DNA of 64,000 bases. Source: Ureibacillus manganicus DSM 26584 (lineage in GTDB: Bacteria; Bacillota; Bacilli; Bacillales_A; Planococcaceae). Below are positions 60,764 to 64,000 of this stretch, piece by piece; positions within the stretch are counted from its first letter, which is position 1, and each line of letters starts with the position of its first letter. The stretch is taken from positions 62,001-126,000 of the forward strand of contig NZ_JPVN01000007.1 in assembly GCF_000772945.1 (NCBI RefSeq), written 5' to 3'. A program made the translations under genes and the position numbers. The notes under the pieces are model-generated. The model was not told the origin of the DNA, did not search any database, and was given only the letters and a program-made list of their open reading frames with translations.

Positions 60764-61813
60764 ATGAGAGTAACAAAAGAAGAATTAAAACAATTAATAA
60801 AAAACAAACTCCATAAAGCAGGTTTAACTGAAAGTCATGCAGATACAGCTGCAGACGTACTAGTATTTGCTGATGCACGTGGAATACATTCACACGGATC
60901 AATGCGAGTAGAATATTATTCAGAACGAATTGCAAAGGGTGGAATCAATACAAATCCTAACTTCCAATTTGAAAAAACTGGCCCTTGTTCTGGTGTATTT
61001 CACGCTGATGGAGGCAATGGTCTAGTTGCGGCTAAAGAAGCAATGAAGGAAGCTATTGCAATTGCTAAAGAAAACGGTGTAGCAATCGTTGGTGTTGAAA
61101 ATATGTCACACAGTGGTGCGATATCGTACTTTACTGAACAAGCAGCAGATGAAGATTTAGTTGCTTTAAGTGTTACTTTATCAGATCCAATGGTAGTTCC
61201 ATTTGGTGGATCAGAGCCTTATTACGGAACGAACCCAATTGCCTTTGCAGCACCAAGTAGCGACGGAAGAAAAATTACATTAGATATGGCAACAACTGTC
61301 CAAGCATGGGGGAAAATCCTATATGCTAGATCAAAAAATGAATCAATTCCTGATTCATGGGCAGTTGATGCAAATGGAAATCCAACTACAGATCCACATA
61401 AAGTGAATGCATTATTACCTATTTCAGGTCCAAAAGGATATGGACTTATGATGATGGTTGACGTATTATCAGGAATTCTTCTTGGACTTCCTTTTGGTAA
61501 CAAGGTTACTTCTATGTACAATGATTTAACAGAGTATCGTAAACTAGGTCAACTTCATATCGTTATTAATCCATCATATTTTACTGACTTAAATCAATTT
61601 AAACAAAATATTACACAAACAATGGCAGATTTAAATAACATTAAACCTGCTCCAGGCTTCTCTAAAGTATTATATCCTGGTCAAAACAATGATGAAGTAA
61701 TTGAGAAGTATGAAAAAGATGGAATTGATATCGTCGATGATATTTATGAATATTTAGTTTCTGATGTAGTTCATAACAATAAATACGATAATAAAGACCC
61801 TTTTGCAGAGTAA
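60764..61813 (+). CDS. allD: Ureidoglycolate dehydrogenase (first copy)
   Basis: A 349-residue NAD-dependent enzyme of the malate/L-sulfolactate dehydrogenase family that oxidises (S)-ureidoglycolate to oxalurate. Family marks: ADARGIHSHGSMRVEYYSERI near residues 34-54, the cofactor block NPIAFAAPSS...DMATT and PISGPKGYGLMMMVD with the catalytic region. Start: ATG after GTAGGTGTC. A close paralogue follows 31 bp downstream. The pair has the same length and many identical segments, so it arose by tandem duplication. Confidence 0.92.
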   Translation: MRVTKEELKQLIKNKLHKAGLTESHADTAADVLVFADARGIHSHGSMRVEYYSERIAKGGINTNPNFQFEKTGPCSGVFHADGGNGLVAAKEAMKEAIAIAKENGVAIVGVENMSHSGAISYFTEQAADEDLVALSVTLSDPMVVPFGGSEPYYGTNPIAFAAPSSDGRKITLDMATTVQAWGKILYARSKNESIPDSWAVDANGNPTTDPHKVNALLPISGPKGYGLMMMVDVLSGILLGLPFGNKVTSMYNDLTEYRKLGQLHIVINPSYFTDLNQFKQNITQTMADLNNIKPAPGFSKVLYPGQNNDEVIEKYEKDGIDIVDDIYEYLVSDVVHNNKYDNKDPFAE

Positions 61814-61844
61814 ATAGGTTTCTTATTGGAAAGTGGTGAATGGG

Positions 61845-62894
61845 ATGAGAGTAAGTAAAGAAAAATTAAAAGAATTAATTACTAATAAACTTAACAAAGC
61901 TGGTTTAACTGAAGAACATGCAGCTGGTGTTGCAGATGTATTAGTTCATGCGGATGCAAGGGGTGTACACTCCCATGGAGCAATGCGTGTTGAGTATTAT
62001 GCTGAACGAATTGCTAAGGGTGGTATAACTCATAATCCTGAATTCAAATTCGAAAAAACAGGACCTTGTACAGCAGTATTTGATGGTGACAACGGGGTAG
62101 GTCACGTTGCAGCAAAACTTGCGATGGACGAGGCAATTAAGATGGCAAAGGAAAACGGAATCGCTGTAGTAGGCGTAAGAAGAATTGGCCATAGCGGTGC
62201 CCTTTCCTATTTCGTACAACAGGCAGCGGAAGCTGATTTAATCGGAATTTCTTTATGTCAATCAGATCCTATGGTCGTACCGTTTGGTGGAGCAGAACCT
62301 TATTATGGTACAAACCCAATTGCTTTTGCAGCACCAGGTAAAGACGGCAAAAATATTACTTTCGATATGGCAACTACTGTACAAGCATGGGGGAAAATAC
62401 TCCATGCTAGATCGAAAAATGAATCAATTCCAGATACTTGGGCAGTTGATAGCAATGGAGAACCAACGACAGATCCATTTAAAGTAAATGCTTTACTTCC
62501 AATCTCAGGGCCAAAAGGATATGGACTGATGATGATGGTGGATGTATTATCAGGAATTCTGTTAGGCTTACCTTTTGGTAAAAATGTATCATCTATGTAC
62601 CATGATTTAACGGCAGGCCGTAATTTAGGGCAACTTCATATCGTTATTAACCCAGAATATTTTACGAATTTAAACACATTTAAAGAAGCAATTGCACAAA
62701 CTATGCAAGATTTAAACAACATCAAGCCTGCTCCAGGATACAACCAAGTATACTATCCAGGCCAAAGAAGTGCAGAAAGAGAAGAAGCATATGAAAAAGA
62801 CGGCATCGAAATTGTCGACCACATATATGACTATTTAACTTCTGATGTTATTCATAATAACTCATATGATCATAAAAGCCCGTTTGCAAAATAA
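61845..62894 (+). CDS. allD: Ureidoglycolate dehydrogenase (second copy)
   Basis: A 349-residue paralogue of the preceding enzyme, sharing long blocks (DMATTVQAWGKIL, NESIPDxWAVD, PISGPKGYGLMMMVD). The ATG at 61845 is used because it follows GTGGTG and gives the same N-terminus (MRVSKEKLKEL) as the first copy; the GTG at 61833 would add four residues and has no good ribosome site. Differences concentrate near residues 70-140 and the C-terminus. One copy may prefer ureidoglycolate and the other a related 2-hydroxyacid. A terminator-like hairpin follows, before the fdrA-like gene. Confidence 0.9.
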   Translation: MRVSKEKLKELITNKLNKAGLTEEHAAGVADVLVHADARGVHSHGAMRVEYYAERIAKGGITHNPEFKFEKTGPCTAVFDGDNGVGHVAAKLAMDEAIKMAKENGIAVVGVRRIGHSGALSYFVQQAAEADLIGISLCQSDPMVVPFGGAEPYYGTNPIAFAAPGKDGKNITFDMATTVQAWGKILHARSKNESIPDTWAVDSNGEPTTDPFKVNALLPISGPKGYGLMMMVDVLSGILLGLPFGKNVSSMYHDLTAGRNLGQLHIVINPEYFTNLNTFKEAIAQTMQDLNNIKPAPGYNQVYYPGQRSAEREEAYEKDGIEIVDHIYDYLTSDVIHNNSYDHKSPFAK

Positions 62895-62912
62895 AATGTA
62901 AAATTGCTGTAC

Positions 62913-62946
62913 AAAAGGGGCGGCTAGAAGAAAAGTCGCCCTTTTT
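62913..62946 (+). terminator. Terminator or attenuator between allD and the fdrA-like gene
   Basis: AAAAGGGGCGGCT (62913-62925) pairs with AGTCGCCCTTTTT (62934-62946), with one bulge and a G-U pair, ending in T residues. It separates allD from fdrA and may act as an attenuator if fdrA has no promoter of its own. Confidence 0.75.
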
Positions 62947-63012
62947 GTTTGGAGTTCTTTTCATTTAAATCTTTTATATAAGTACAAAAATAAAGAAGAG
63001 GTGCATTTAAAC

Positions 63013-64000
63013 ATGCTTTATACAATTGTAAAACAGAATTCATATCAGGATTCAGTTAACTTAATGCTTCTTACAAACAAAATTTCTACTATGGAAGGCA
63101 TTAACAAAGTTCAAGTTATGATGGGAACTCCTGCGAACAAGGATATCTTCAAAGGTTCAGGTCTTTATACTGAGGAGCTTGAAGGCGCTGCTTCAAACGA
63201 TATGTGTATCGTTGTTGACACTGACTCAGAAGAAAAAATTCAAGAAGTACTTGATGAAGTAGATAACTATTTAAATAACCAAGCTATTGCAGGTAGCAAA
63301 GAAGCTTTCGAAACTGTTCGTTCTTGGGATAAAGCAACAAAAGCTTTACCAGGTGCAAACTTAGCAATTATCTCTACACCTGGACAATATGCTGCAGAAG
63401 AAGCTGAAAAGGCTATTGATCGTGATATGCACGTATTAATTTTCAGTGACAACGTAACTGTTGAAGATGAGCGTCGTATTAAAGAAAAAGCACATGACAA
63501 AGGTCTATTAGTAATGGGTCCTGACTGTGGTACAGCAATCGTTTCTGGTGTACCTCTTGCATTTGCTAACGTTATGAAAACTGGAAAAATTGGTGTAATC
63601 GGTGCTTCTGGTACTGGTATTCAAGAAGTTATTACACAAATCGACCGTTTAGGTGCTGGTATTAGCCATGCAATCGGAACTGGTGGACGTGACTTAAACG
63701 ATAAAATCGGTGCTATTACAATGTTAGATGGTATTAAAGCATTAGCACAAAATAGCCAAACTGAAGTTATTACATTAATTTCTAAGCCACCTGCAAAAGA
63801 AGTACGTGACCAAGTAGTTCAATTACTACAAAGTCTTTCAAAACCAGTAGTAGCAATCTTCCTTGGTGAAGACCCACACAACCATGAAGGTAATGTTTAC
63901 TATGCAAATACTCTTGAAGAAACAGCTGCAATTGCTGTTGATCTTGTAAGAGGCAACGAAGTTAAACCAAACTACAACACTTTACAAGGTGAAGTACCAA
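63013..64000 (+). CDS. fdrA: FdrA-like protein, oxamate carbamoyltransferase subunit (partial)
   Basis: At least 329 residues; the frame runs off the window end. It starts at ATG 63013 after AGAAGAGGTG. FdrA is an acyl-CoA-synthetase-like protein of about 550 residues. Visible marks include MLYTIVKQNSYQDSVNLMLL at the N-terminus, MGPDCGTAIVSGVPLAFANV and IGVIGASGTGIQEVITQI, a nucleotide/CoA-binding loop. In E. coli fdrA (allF), ylbE and ylbF form the oxamate carbamoyltransferase of anaerobic allantoin use, which turns oxalurate into oxamate and carbamoyl phosphate. Further genes of the set are expected beyond the window. The name is firm; the complex is inferred from the cluster. Confidence 0.85.
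   Translation, partial: MLYTIVKQNSYQDSVNLMLLTNKISTMEGINKVQVMMGTPANKDIFKGSGLYTEELEGAASNDMCIVVDTDSEEKIQEVLDEVDNYLNNQAIAGSKEAFETVRSWDKATKALPGANLAIISTPGQYAAEEAEKAIDRDMHVLIFSDNVTVEDERRIKEKAHDKGLLVMGPDCGTAIVSGVPLAFANVMKTGKIGVIGASGTGIQEVITQIDRLGAGISHAIGTGGRDLNDKIGAITMLDGIKALAQNSQTEVITLISKPPAKEVRDQVVQLLQSLSKPVVAIFLGEDPHNHEGNVYYANTLEETAAIAVDLVRGNEVKPNYNTLQGEVP

Noticed and set aside
1-64000. CRISPR arrays, rRNA and tRNA genes, complete insertion sequences or prophage
   Set aside because: No regularly spaced direct repeats, RNA gene motifs, intact transposase or phage structural genes were found on either strand.

Overview
The window is about 64 kb of AT-rich DNA. Rho-independent terminators are plentiful, Shine-Dalgarno sequences are strong, TTG and GTG starts are common, and several families are typical of Bacilli (YtoQ, YndJ/DUF4166, PucR, DUF421, DUF2975). 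Together these point to a low-GC Gram-positive of the order Bacillales, probably Bacillaceae or Planococcaceae/Caryophanaceae. The species cannot be fixed from the sequence. No rRNA, tRNA, CRISPR array or intact insertion sequence was seen.

Layout. 1-4000: end of an alkylguanine-DNA methyltransferase gene, a DUF2975 membrane protein, and a TetR regulator divergent from an SDR and an alcohol dehydrogenase behind a good cre site. 4243-7318: pucG (ureidoglycine-glyoxylate aminotransferase) broken by one in-frame TAA, then a gene encoding three fused RidA domains behind a structured leader with a terminator. 7393-13014: DoxX-like protein, two lipoproteins, an amidase and an Fpg/Nei glycosylase. 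13171-19824: an accessory block with a translationally coupled pair of DUF262 proteins (GmrSD/defence-like), a membrane-anchored protein fused to a TRAP-type DctP binding domain that is predicted to lie in the cytoplasm, an IS3-family remnant and a CapK/PaaK-like adenylating enzyme. 20055-23189: a YndJ / DUF4166 / SRPBCC-DoxX operon. 23536-34302: Dus, a ppGpp-hydrolase-like HD protein, diaminopropionate ammonia-lyase with a short UvrA-like ATPase, a threonine/serine dehydratase coupled to RidA, YtoQ, DUF421 and aspartate dehydrogenase. 34379-43646: a lone PurC, oligopeptidase B, an Eis-like acetyltransferase, a second TetR/SDR module, and a divergent EAL / soluble PAS-chemoreceptor pair separated by a large palindrome. 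43785-64000: an esterase, then a purine-ureide catabolic island.

The island (about 44.9 kb to the end) encodes a 2-hydroxyacid dehydrogenase, two tandem allantoinases, two PucR regulators, a RidA, two NCS2 permeases, an NCS1 allantoin permease, allantoate amidohydrolase (AllC), ureidoglycine aminohydrolase (AllE), two tandem ureidoglycolate dehydrogenases (AllD) and the start of an FdrA-like gene. This matches the route allantoin -> allantoate -> ureidoglycine -> ureidoglycolate -> oxalurate -> (oxamate + carbamoyl phosphate), the ATP-yielding branch known from E. coli. The competing Bacillus subtilis-type PucG route is present only as the broken gene 40 kb away. Two good cre-like boxes precede the hydroxyacid dehydrogenase and the allantoin permease, suggesting CcpA control.

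The most unusual items are the three-domain RidA (possibly a single-chain version of the normal RidA trimer) with its leader RNA, the tethered cytosolic DctP fusion next to the DUF262 pair, the nonsense-interrupted pucG, the paralogue doubling in the allantoin island, and a recurring family of near-identical terminator hairpins.
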